A stretch of 64,000 nucleotides of DNA from Parvibaculum sp. (GTDB taxonomy: Bacteria > Pseudomonadota > Alphaproteobacteria > Parvibaculales > Parvibaculaceae). The stretch is taken from positions 761,301-825,300 of the forward strand of contig JAEPQD010000001.1 of NCBI GenBank assembly GCA_017642695.1, written 5' to 3'. The notes beneath the pieces were generated by a model, which did not search any database, was not told the origin of the DNA, and worked only from the letters and a program-made list of their open reading frames with translations. Position 1 is the stretch's first letter. Each line of letters starts with the position of its first letter. Position numbers and translations under genes: made by a program. This document shows positions 9,346 through 18,383 of the stretch, piece after piece.

Positions 9346-9830
9346 GCTTCTCTCCTCGTGGTCCTCTTCGGCCCGTCGGGCCTCAAATCCCTGTTTGTTA
9401 CGCCCGCTTCCCGCGCTCGTCGCGGCAGGGGCCGAAGTCTATCACGGTCGTGTCCGTCCGGCAGAATTGCGTCTCGGCAGGGGCGGAAACCCGCCCCATC
9501 GAAGCAAAAGCGGGGCCATCGCCTCTGGCAGGCGGGCCCGCGATCTCCGGAAAATCGGCGCCAACATAGTTCCCGGTCTCGTGCGGCGCAACCGCTTTGC
9601 GAGCGGCTTGCAATGGGTGCGGCGATGCGTCCCCGGCGCCGGCATTTCCTGGCCGGCGGGCCTTTCGGCACCGCAAAAACACCCCATCGCCGCCACGGTC
9701 TTTTGAATTAACCGCCGCGCGCCGCCTTCATTCCGCTGCTGCGCCGCAGCGAGCGAAACCCGCCTTGGTTAATCAAGGCAGGGCTTTGCCGCAAAAAGCG
9801 GCAATTCCGCCTTTGCCTGCTGCCGCTGCG
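9346..9830. other. 485-bp intergenic region upstream of pckA
   Basis: No convincing gene on either strand; the open frames here are GC-driven and match nothing I know. It holds the pckA leader and presumably its promoter, though I see no clear -35/-10 pair. Two hairpins lie at the far end, downstream of the M20 peptidase gene. Confidence 0.5.
9762..9804 (-). terminator. Tandem hairpins downstream of the M20 peptidase gene
   Basis: Two short inverted repeats: TTGCCGC / GCGGCAA around five bases (9786-9804) and GCCTTG / CAAGGC around GTTAAT (9762-9779). Neither has a good U-run on the minus strand, so they are only weak terminator candidates. The second could instead be a protein-binding palindrome. 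Confidence 0.35.
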
Positions 9831-11327
<1,497 letters not shown>

Positions 11328-11648
11328 GGATTTGTCCCCCGCCCCTTTGCTTTTCTGGTTTGCCGGTGTCGTTGCCCCGGCCTTGCATTCTCTCATGGCC
11401 GTCTCGGCCGTGCCTGTCAAACGAGGCGCCGTGCCGGACCCCATTATTATGCCGGCGGGCCGTGGCGCCGTCCCTTCCAAGTGCTTATACTGCCGCCACA
11501 TTTTGGGCCAAAAGCGACCCTAAGCCTCGATGCCGTGCTGGGCGGCGTTCTGCGAGCGGGGTATGTCATGCAAGAGGTCCGGAGCGATCAGGATCAGAAG
11601 GGCCAGACCGGCCAAAGAGGTCAGGCTGATGAGAAGGAACGGGGGCCT

Positions 11649-12350
11649 ATGCCGACCATTGCGCTGGTCGACGACGACCGGAATATTCTCACCTCGGTGA
11701 GCATAGCGCTCGAATCCGAGGGCTATCACGTGCAGACCTACACGGACGGCGCGGCCGCCCTTGCGGGGCTCGCCGCCAATCCGCCGGACGTTGCCGTCTT
11801 CGACATCAAGATGCCGCGCATGGACGGGATGGAGTTGCTCCGCCGTCTGCGCCAGAAGTCCGACCTGCCGGTGATCTTCCTCACCTCCAAGGATGACGAG
11901 ATCGACGAACTTTTCGGTCTCAAGATGGGCGCGGACGACTATATCCGTAAGCCTTTCTCGCAGCGCCTGCTTGTCGAACGCGTGAAGGCCGTGCTTCGCC
12001 GCGCCGCGCCGAAAACCGAGGGTGCGCCCGCCGAAGGCGCCGCCAACCAGGTCATGGAACGCGGCAAGCTCCTGCTCGACCCGGAGCGCCACACCTGCAC
12101 CTGGGACGGCAAGCAGGTCGTCCTCACCGTCACCGAGTTCCTGATCCTTCAGGCGCTCGCGCAGCGCCCGGGCTATGTGAAAAGCCGCGACTCGCTGATG
12201 GATGCCGCCTATGACGATCAGGTCTATGTCGACGACCGCACCATCGACAGCCACATCAAGCGGCTGCGCAAGAAGTTCAAGGAAGTCGACGACGCCTTCG
12301 ACGCCATTGAAACGCTTTACGGCGTCGGCTACCGCTACCGCGAAGCCTGA
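11649..12350 (+). CDS. chvI: Response regulator ChvI
   Basis: A 233-residue OmpR/PhoB-family response regulator. The receiver domain starts [20 protein letters not shown], almost the rhizobial ChvI sequence. The phospho-acceptor Asp is D52 (VFDIKMP) and the switch residues are in VIFLTSKD and RKPF. The winged-helix DNA-binding domain covers about residues 135-230 ([29 protein letters not shown]). The ATG at 11649 matches the family start although the frame is open further upstream. ChvI acts with ChvG, encoded 65 bp downstream, and in rhizobia controls envelope, acid-response and exopolysaccharide genes. Confidence 0.95.
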   Translation: MPTIALVDDDRNILTSVSIALESEGYHVQTYTDGAAALAGLAANPPDVAVFDIKMPRMDGMELLRRLRQKSDLPVIFLTSKDDEIDELFGLKMGADDYIRKPFSQRLLVERVKAVLRRAAPKTEGAPAEGAANQVMERGKLLLDPERHTCTWDGKQVVLTVTEFLILQALAQRPGYVKSRDSLMDAAYDDQVYVDDRTIDSHIKRLRKKFKEVDDAFDAIETLYGVGYRYREA

Positions 12351-12415
12351 TGCCCGCCTTCGGGAGCGGAGGGTGAAACAGAGGGGAAGTCCTGGCACGA
12401 GCCGGTGAAAAACGC

Positions 12416-14221
12416 ATGGCGAGCCTGACCGAGGACGAAGCGAGGGCAGAGGCGGATGAAGATTCCGCATCGCGGCCTCGCGGCCCCGCCGTGGGCCCCG
12501 GGTTCGTCTCCCGCATGGCCGCCGCGATGGGCCGTCTGCTTACCGCCTTTCGCGGCTTCCTCGTTCGTGGCCGCTTTTCGAGCCTCACGCGCCGCATCGT
12601 CGTCTTCAATGTGGCGGCGCTCTTCGTCCTCGTCTCGGGCATCCTCTATCTCAATCAGTTTCGCGAAGGCCTGATCGACGCGCGTCGTCAGAGTCTGCTC
12701 ACGCAGGCCGAGATCATCGCTGGCGCCATTGAGGAAGGCGCGACCACCTCGCCGGACGCGCCCCTGATCGACCCGCTTGCAGCCGGCGCCATTATCGCGC
12801 CGCCGCCGGACGATACGGCGGCGTCGGGGATCGGCGAAACCCTGCCGATCGATCCGGAGACCGCCGCACCCATTCTGCGCCGTCTGGTCTTGCCGACGCG
12901 CACCCGCGCAAGGCTCTATGGCAAGGAAGGTTGGCTCGTCCTCGACTCGCGCCAGTTGAGCGCGTCGGGGCAGGTCGTCGCTTTCGAACTTCCGCCTCCC
13001 GAGGGCGCGGACGAGGGCAGCCTCGTTGACCGCGTGGCGCAATGGGCGCTCAATCTTCTGCCCGGCCGCAACCTCGAGCGCTTCCGCGAAGCCGGGAGCC
13101 AGAACGGCACCATGTACGAGGAAGTGACCCGCGCGCTCAGCGGCGAAGCATCCAGCATGGAGCGCATCAACGAACGGGGCGAGCTCATCGTCTCCGTCGC
13201 CGTGCCGATCCAGCGCTATCGCGCGGTTCTCGGCGCGTTGATGCTGTCGACGCGCGGCGGCGACATCGACCGGATCGTCCGCGCCGAACGCATCGCCATC
13301 CTTCAGGTCTTTCTTGTCGCGCTCGGCGTGACGATCCTGCTCTCGGTTCTGCTGGCGGGCACCATAGCGGAGCCCGTGCGCCGTCTCGCGCAGGCCGCAG
13401 AGACGGTGCGCAGCGGCAAGAACGCCCGCGCCCAGATACCCGACTTCACCGAACGTCACGACGAAATTGGCGAATTGTCGGGCGCGTTCCGGGAGATGAC
13501 GAACGCGCTCTACAACCGCATCGACGCCATCGAGAGTTTCGCCGCCGATGTCGCTCACGAGATCAAGAACCCGCTTACCTCGCTCAGGAGTGCCATCGAA
13601 ACCTTCCGCCTTGCAAAGGACGAAAGTCAGAAGGACCGGTTGATGGAGATCATTCAGGAGGATGTTCGCCGCATCGACCGGCTCATCTCCGACATCTCGA
13701 ATGCGTCGCGTCTCGATGCCGAGCTGTCGCGCGGCGATCGCGCGGAGGTGAATGTAGCGACGCTTCTCGAAACCGTCTGCGCCCTTTTCAACGAGTCGGG
13801 CGTCGCGGGCAGCGCCCGCGTGAAGCTCGATGTGGATCCCGGTGCGCCCGGCCGTGAGGGCATGGTGGTGAAGGGCTTCGATACGCGGCTCGGCCAGGTC
13901 GTCCGCAATCTGATCGACAACGCATTGTCCTTCAGCCCTGAGGGCGGCACCGTGCGTGTCATCGGCACCCGCGATTCCGGCCGCATCATCATCCGCGTCG
14001 AGGACGAGGGCCCCGGCATTCCGCCGGAAAATTTCGAGCGCATCTTCGATCGCTTCCACACGGACCGGCCGGACAGCTTCGGCGAGCATTCCGGTCTCGG
14101 TCTTGCCATCTCCCGCCAGATCGTCGAGGCGCATGGCGGCACCGTGCGTGCGGAAAACCGCATGGAGAACGGCAAGGTCGCGGGCGCGCGTTTCATCGTC
14201 GAGTTGCCGGAAGCGGAATAG
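12416..14221 (+). CDS. chvG: Sensor histidine kinase ChvG/ExoS
   Basis: A 601-residue inner-membrane kinase. Order of parts: cytoplasmic basic N-terminus, membrane segment about 61-80, periplasmic sensor domain about 81-292, membrane segment about 293-316, HAMP about 317-370, H-box FAADVAHEIKNPLTSL with the phospho-acceptor H381, N-box LGQVVRNLIDNAL, G1 VEDEGPGIP and G2 HSGLGLAISRQIV. It is the cognate kinase of ChvI. In rhizobia the periplasmic domain responds to acid and to the inhibitor ExoR, which is not encoded in this window. All catalytic boxes are intact. Confidence 0.95.
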   Translation: MASLTEDEARAEADEDSASRPRGPAVGPGFVSRMAAAMGRLLTAFRGFLVRGRFSSLTRRIVVFNVAALFVLVSGILYLNQFREGLIDARRQSLLTQAEIIAGAIEEGATTSPDAPLIDPLAAGAIIAPPPDDTAASGIGETLPIDPETAAPILRRLVLPTRTRARLYGKEGWLVLDSRQLSASGQVVAFELPPPEGADEGSLVDRVAQWALNLLPGRNLERFREAGSQNGTMYEEVTRALSGEASSMERINERGELIVSVAVPIQRYRAVLGALMLSTRGGDIDRIVRAERIAILQVFLVALGVTILLSVLLAGTIAEPVRRLAQAAETVRSGKNARAQIPDFTERHDEIGELSGAFREMTNALYNRIDAIESFAADVAHEIKNPLTSLRSAIETFRLAKDESQKDRLMEIIQEDVRRIDRLISDISNASRLDAELSRGDRAEVNVATLLETVCALFNESGVAGSARVKLDVDPGAPGREGMVVKGFDTRLGQVVRNLIDNALSFSPEGGTVRVIGTRDSGRIIIRVEDEGPGIPPENFERIFDRFHTDRPDSFGEHSGLGLAISRQIVEAHGGTVRAENRMENGKVAGARFIVELPEAE

Positions 14222-14229
14222 AGGCGCTC

Positions 14230-14709
14230 ATGACGGAACCTCTCTACCTGCACGGCACCTGTGTTTCCTGCGGCGCGCGGGCGGTCCTGCTGCGCGGGCC
14301 ATCTGGGTCGGGCAAGTCGGACCTTGCCTTTCGCCTCATCCGCGAGGACCCGAGCGGCGAAACCCGCCTCGTCGCCGACGATCAGGTCGCGCTCCACGCC
14401 GAACCGTCGGGCCTCGTGGCAAGGCCGCCTGCCGCCCTTGCCGGCCTCCTCGAATTGCGCGGGCTCGGCCTTGTCGCCGTTCCCGCGCGGGCCGCGGCGC
14501 CGCTGGCCCTGATCGTCGATCTCGTCGCGCGCGACGCGGTACCGCGTCTCCCGGAAGCCCGCCACGAGACGCTGCTGGCAATCCGCTTGCCCGTCCTCGC
14601 CCTCCACGCCTTCGACGGCACCGCTTCCCTGAAACTCCGGCTTGCTCTCGAAACCCTGCCCGACAGCGGCTTTCCAGGGGAAGACGGACGTTTCGGCCCG
14701 CGGGGTTGA
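14230..14709 (+). CDS. hprK: Short-form HPr kinase/phosphorylase
   Basis: A 159-residue protein made only of the C-terminal kinase domain of HprK. It has the P-loop GPSGSGKSDL (about residues 23-32) and the acidic motif VADDQV. The N-terminal domain of the Gram-positive enzyme is absent, as is usual in alphaproteobacteria. It phosphorylates HPr on serine, here the HPr encoded 0.6 kb downstream (Ser55). The gene starts eight bases after the chvG stop, so it is probably transcribed with chvI-chvG. This links the two-component system to the PTS branch. Confidence 0.9.
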   Translation: MTEPLYLHGTCVSCGARAVLLRGPSGSGKSDLAFRLIREDPSGETRLVADDQVALHAEPSGLVARPPAALAGLLELRGLGLVAVPARAAAPLALIVDLVARDAVPRLPEARHETLLAIRLPVLALHAFDGTASLKLRLALETLPDSGFPGEDGRFGPRG

Positions 14710-14892
14710 AGCGCCGGGCACGAAACTGCCTCTGATTTGTGCGTTTGCCGCCCGGAAGTGCCGATTGTTGCATCGCAACACTTGTCATCGGCGCGCGATT
14801 GGGGTCACGATACGCCCCTTCGCGGGGGCGAGAGCGGTCGAGCGGGCGCGGGACGCGCCGGGCCGCCTGAAATGCGGCATTGAGGGCTGTTG

Positions 14893-15300
14893 ATGATTGG
14901 TTTGGTACTCGTAACGCATGGCCAGCTGGCCAGCCAGTTCGTCGCGGCGATGGAGCACGTCGTCGGGCCGCAGGCCCAGGTCGCGTCGATCAGCATCGGC
15001 CCCGACGACGACATGGAGCAGCGCCGCAAGGACATCCTGAAGGCGGTCGCCTCCGCCGACAGCGGTGACGGCGTCATCCTGCTGACCGACATGTTCGGCG
15101 GCACGCCCTCGAACCTGGCCATCTCCGTCATGGACAAGGCGAAGGTCGAGGTCATTGCCGGCGTGAACCTCCCCATGTTGATCAAGCTCGCTTCCGTCCG
15201 CGAAACCGCCTCGCTCGGCGATGCCGTCGATCAGGCGCAGGAATCGGGCCGCAAATACATCTCCATCGCGAGCCGCGTGCTGGCCGGCGACGGAGCCTGA
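14893..15300 (+). CDS. PTS EIIA component, mannose family
   Basis: A 135-residue EIIA(Man)-type phosphocarrier with the phospho-accepting His in LVTHGQLA near the N-terminus and the family motifs LLTDMFGGTPSN and GVNLPMLIKL. There is no EIIB, EIIC or EIID gene nearby, so it acts as a regulatory endpoint of the incomplete alphaproteobacterial PTS rather than in sugar uptake. Start is ATG 14893; the TTG just before it lacks better ribosome-site support. It lies five bases before the HPr gene. Confidence 0.9.
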   Translation: MIGLVLVTHGQLASQFVAAMEHVVGPQAQVASISIGPDDDMEQRRKDILKAVASADSGDGVILLTDMFGGTPSNLAISVMDKAKVEVIAGVNLPMLIKLASVRETASLGDAVDQAQESGRKYISIASRVLAGDGA

Positions 15301-15305
15301 CGTCC

Positions 15306-15602
15306 GTGTCCTCCGCCGAAGCGAAACCCGGTTCTTTCGTTCGTGAAGTGGAGATCGTCAACAGCCGTGGCCTTCATGCCCGCGCCTCCGCGAAATTCGT
15401 TCAGACGGCGGAGAAGTTCGACGCCGTCATCCGCGTCTCCCGCGAAGGGCAGACGGTCCCCGGCACCTCCATCATGGGCTTGATGATGCTCGCGGCCGCG
15501 CCCGGCTGCTGCATCCGCATCGAGACGGATGGGCCGGACGCCGAGACCGCGCTTGAGACCCTCGCGGCCCTCGTGGCCGACGGCTTCGGCGAACGCGATT
15601 AG
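15306..15602 (+). CDS. HPr-family phosphocarrier protein
   Basis: A 98-residue HPr. The EI-dependent phosphorylation site is H24 in SRGLHARAS, and the HprK-dependent regulatory serine is S55 in GTSIMGLMML. It starts with GTG five bases after the EIIA stop. Having both sites next to hprK and an EIIA(Man) gene fits the regulatory PTS of alphaproteobacteria, where HPr passes phosphate from PtsP and its serine state signals carbon status. The EI (ptsP) gene is not in the window. The stop codon abuts the stop of the convergent thioesterase gene. Confidence 0.92.
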   Translation: MSSAEAKPGSFVREVEIVNSRGLHARASAKFVQTAEKFDAVIRVSREGQTVPGTSIMGLMMLAAAPGCCIRIETDGPDAETALETLAALVADGFGERD

Positions 15603-16430
15603 CTATTCCTTGTAATAGACCGTCTGCACGCTCGTCGCCAGAATCTGCCCGTCCGCGCTCCAGAGTTCCGCAGACTGATCGAAATACCCCTGACGGAAGA
15701 CGCTGGAATCCGCGGCGCCGATCAGCGGCTTCGCGCCCTGCGCGGCGAGCGTTGCTGCGTCGGCGTGGAAGTAGGTGGTGAGCGACACGGTTCCCGCGGG
15801 CACCATGCGGCCGCGCACCAGAAAGATGCGGACGATGAACGTATCCGCCAGCGCCGCGAGCGAGGTGAAGTCGAGCGCCCGTTCCGGTTTGTCGGCGATC
15901 CACAAAAGCGAGCGCGAAGGGCCGGGATCGTTATCCGCGCGCGCGTCGAAATTCGGCGCGCCTTCCGCGAAGCGCAGCTCGTAGCGCTGCAGCCAGGCGT
16001 TGCGTCCTTCTGTCTCCATCGGCGCGAGCGTTTCGAAGGGCGGGATCGGAGGGCGCGGCGCCGGCTGGTGCGTCCAGGTCTCCCGCCGCTTCGCGAACAC
16101 CGCGCTCGCCGTCGCCGCGACGCCCTGCTCCTGCGAGAGCACCATCGTCCAGTGCTGCGTCGAGCGATTGGTGCGTGCTTCCGTGAGGTCGATGGTGAAC
16201 GCGCCCTCCGCAATTGGCGCGCAGAAATTCACCGTCAGCGCCACGGGATCGCCGAGCCGAGCGGGCGCATCGAGCGCCGCCTTCAGCATCAGCGCCGCCG
16301 TCGTGCCTCCGAACGGGCCCATCATGTTCCAGTAGGCGGGTGAGGTCCGGCCTTTGAGACGGCTATCCCCCGCCGGTGTCAGCCGGGTCGCAAGGTCGAG
16401 CGGGTGGGTCGCGGGGATCGAACTGTCCAT
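15603..16430 (-). CDS. Acyl-CoA thioesterase, double hot-dog (TesB-like)
   Basis: A 275-residue protein of two hot-dog folds. The N-terminal half has GRTSPAYWNMMGPFGGTTAALMLKAAL, a motif of the acyl-CoA thioesterase 4HBT_3 group. The C-terminal half has FIVRIFLVRGRMVPAGTVSLTTYFH and ends VQTVYYKE. The ATG at 16430 is preferred to longer frames that run into the ahcY control region. It probably hydrolyses medium or long acyl-CoAs; the substrate cannot be read from sequence. It converges on HPr end to end and diverges from ahcY. Confidence 0.8.
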   Translation of the reverse strand: MDSSIPATHPLDLATRLTPAGDSRLKGRTSPAYWNMMGPFGGTTAALMLKAALDAPARLGDPVALTVNFCAPIAEGAFTIDLTEARTNRSTQHWTMVLSQEQGVAATASAVFAKRRETWTHQPAPRPPIPPFETLAPMETEGRNAWLQRYELRFAEGAPNFDARADNDPGPSRSLLWIADKPERALDFTSLAALADTFIVRIFLVRGRMVPAGTVSLTTYFHADAATLAAQGAKPLIGAADSSVFRQGYFDQSAELWSADGQILATSVQTVYYKE

Positions 16431-16572
16431 GGGTTTCTTTTCCGGATGAATGGCGATGGCAGGATTTGAGCCGCTCGCCGGTCCCCCTGTCCATGACCTT
16501 CCGGGTAATCGAAACGGGGCCAATTCCGCCTTTTTGGGGGCTCCACGGGGCTCCATGACGAATCGGAGAAAC

Positions 16573-16592
16573 ATATAAACATTTCTTTATAT
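16573..16592. promoter_or_regulatory. Palindromic operator candidate upstream of ahcY
   Basis: A perfect 7-bp inverted repeat, ATATAAA at 16573-16579 and TTTATAT at 16586-16592, around six bases. It is strikingly AT-rich in its surroundings and ends five bases before the -35 of the ahcY promoter. Its position and shape recall the ArsR-family SahR sites described upstream of SAH-recycling genes in Proteobacteria. The match is from memory and not confirmed. Confidence 0.55.
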
Positions 16593-16597
16593 CGCCC

Positions 16598-16626
16598 TTG
16601 CCCGCTCGGCCCCGCCTTGTTATAAG
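16598..16626 (+). promoter_or_regulatory. Sigma-70-type promoter of ahcY
   Basis: TTGCCC at 16598-16603, a 17-base spacer and TATAAG at 16621-16626. This would give a leader of about 115 bases before the ahcY ATG. The ribosome site AAAAGGAG lies about 12 bases before the start. Confidence 0.6.
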
Positions 16627-16750
16627 GCCTCATCACGACGCCGGTCCCGGCTGGTGCAGCATTCCGTTGCGCGCCGGCCCGCGCGCCCTTTTTGGGCCGC
16701 CGACCCGGTGACCGAATTCACGCCGATTTCAAAAGGAGCGCGTAAGCCTC

Positions 16751-18169
16751 ATGAGCCAAGCCGTAAAAGCCGATACCCACGACTACGCCATCAAGGACAT
16801 CGGCCTCGCCGATTGGGGCCGCAAGGAAATCGACATGGCCGAGACCGAAATGCCCGGTCTCATGGCGACCCGCGAGGAGTTCGGCTCGAAGAAGCCGCTG
16901 AAAGGCGCGCGCATCGCCGGTTCGCTCCACATGACGATCCAGACGGCCGTGCTGATCGAGACGCTGGCCGAGCTCGGCGCCGACATCCGCTGGGCATCGT
17001 GCAACATCTATTCGACGCAGGACCATGCGGCGGCGGCGATCGCCGACCGCGGCATTCCGGTCTTCGCGATCAAGGGCGAGAGCCTTGAGGACTACTGGGA
17101 ATACACCCACCGCATCTTCGAATGGTCGGACGGCGGTACGCCGAACATGATCCTCGACGATGGCGGCGACGCCACCCTTCTCATCCATCTCGGCAAGCGC
17201 GCCGAGGACGGCGACACCGCCTTCCTCGAAAAGCCCGAGAACGAGGAAGAGGAAGTTCTCTTCGCCGCGATCAAGCGCCGCCTGAAGCACAAGCCGGGCT
17301 GGTACAACACCATCGCGAAGAACGTGAAGGGTGTGACGGAGGAAACCACCACGGGTGTCCACCGCCTCTATGAAATGCAGAAGAAGGGCACGCTGCTCTG
17401 GCCCGCCATCAACGTCAACGACAGCGTGACGAAGTCGAAGTTTGACAACCTCTATGGCTGCCGCGAGTCGCTCGTGGACGGCATCCGCCGCGCCACCGAC
17501 GTCATGATGTCGGGCAAGGTCGGCGTCGTCGCCGGCTTCGGCGATGTCGGCAAGGGCTCCGCCGCCTCGCTCCGCCAGGCCGGCTGCCGCGTTCTCGTCA
17601 CCGAGATCGACCCCATCTGCGCGCTGCAGGCCGCGATGGAAGGCTATGAAGTGACGACCATGGACGAAGCCGTGAAGCGCGGCGACATCTTCGTCACGAC
17701 GACGGGCAATGTGGACGTCATCACCGTCGACCACATGCGCGCCATGAAGCACCGCGCCATCGTCTGCAACATCGGCCACTTCGACAGCGAGATCCAGATC
17801 GGCGGTCTGCGCAACCTCAAGTGGCACAACGTGAAGCCGCAGGTCGATGAAATCGAGTTCCAGGACGGCAAGCGCATCATCATGCTCGCCGAGGGCCGTC
17901 TCGTGAATCTCGGCTGCGGCACGGGCCATCCGAGCTTCGTCATGTCGGCGTCCTTCACGAACCAGACGCTTGCCCAGATCGAGCTCTTCACGAAGCCCAA
18001 TGATTACGGCAAGGAAGTCTACGTCCTGCCGAAGGCGCTCGACGAGAAGGTGGCCCGCCTCCATCTCGAGAAGATCGGCGTGAAGCTCGAAAAGATGAAC
18101 AAGAAGCAGTCCGACTACATCGGCGTGCCGGTCGAAGGCCCGTTCAAGCCGGAAACCTACCGCTACTGA
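16751..18169 (+). CDS. ahcY: Adenosylhomocysteinase
   Basis: A full-length 472-residue NAD-dependent hydrolase that splits S-adenosylhomocysteine into adenosine and homocysteine in the activated methyl cycle. Family motifs are complete: [15 protein letters not shown], the [16 protein letters not shown] loop, [21 protein letters not shown] with the NAD-contacting residues, the GFGDVGKG Rossmann loop and the C-terminal [21 protein letters not shown]. The gene has its own promoter and operator candidate and ends at an intrinsic terminator, so it is probably monocistronic although it follows the chv/PTS cluster. Confidence 0.98.
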   Translation: MSQAVKADTHDYAIKDIGLADWGRKEIDMAETEMPGLMATREEFGSKKPLKGARIAGSLHMTIQTAVLIETLAELGADIRWASCNIYSTQDHAAAAIADRGIPVFAIKGESLEDYWEYTHRIFEWSDGGTPNMILDDGGDATLLIHLGKRAEDGDTAFLEKPENEEEEVLFAAIKRRLKHKPGWYNTIAKNVKGVTEETTTGVHRLYEMQKKGTLLWPAINVNDSVTKSKFDNLYGCRESLVDGIRRATDVMMSGKVGVVAGFGDVGKGSAASLRQAGCRVLVTEIDPICALQAAMEGYEVTTMDEAVKRGDIFVTTTGNVDVITVDHMRAMKHRAIVCNIGHFDSEIQIGGLRNLKWHNVKPQVDEIEFQDGKRIIMLAEGRLVNLGCGTGHPSFVMSASFTNQTLAQIELFTKPNDYGKEVYVLPKALDEKVARLHLEKIGVKLEKMNKKQSDYIGVPVEGPFKPETYRY

Positions 18170-18244
18170 GTTCGCATCGCTCTCGGCCCCGCGCAAGACA
18201 GCGTGCGGGGCTGGTGGGGCGGCCGCGAACACACCGAAAAATCC

Positions 18245-18275
18245 AAAGCCCGGCCTCGTGCCGGGCTTTCTTTTT
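18245..18275 (+). terminator. Intrinsic terminator of ahcY
   Basis: Stem AAAGCCCGGC / GCCGGGCTTT around CTCGT, followed by CTTTTT. A second, weaker GC hairpin (GCCCCGC / GCGGGGC) precedes it at about 18185-18211. Confidence 0.9.
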
Positions 18276-18383
18276 GCGCCACCCTGTTTCACCTGAGAGT
18301 CCCTCGTGGTGTATGATTCGCCGGGGTCAGGTGATTTGCGCTCGTTCACACGAAGGGCGGGTGCAGAAGGGGTTGTGCGCGTA

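Noticed and set aside
7567-9711. Long plus-strand frame opposite pckA
   Set aside because: Antisense shadow of a highly conserved gene in GC-rich DNA; composition is not protein-like.
16627-16750. SAH or SAM riboswitch in the ahcY leader
   Set aside because: I could not trace the conserved pairing of a known class; only a generic GC hairpin is present.
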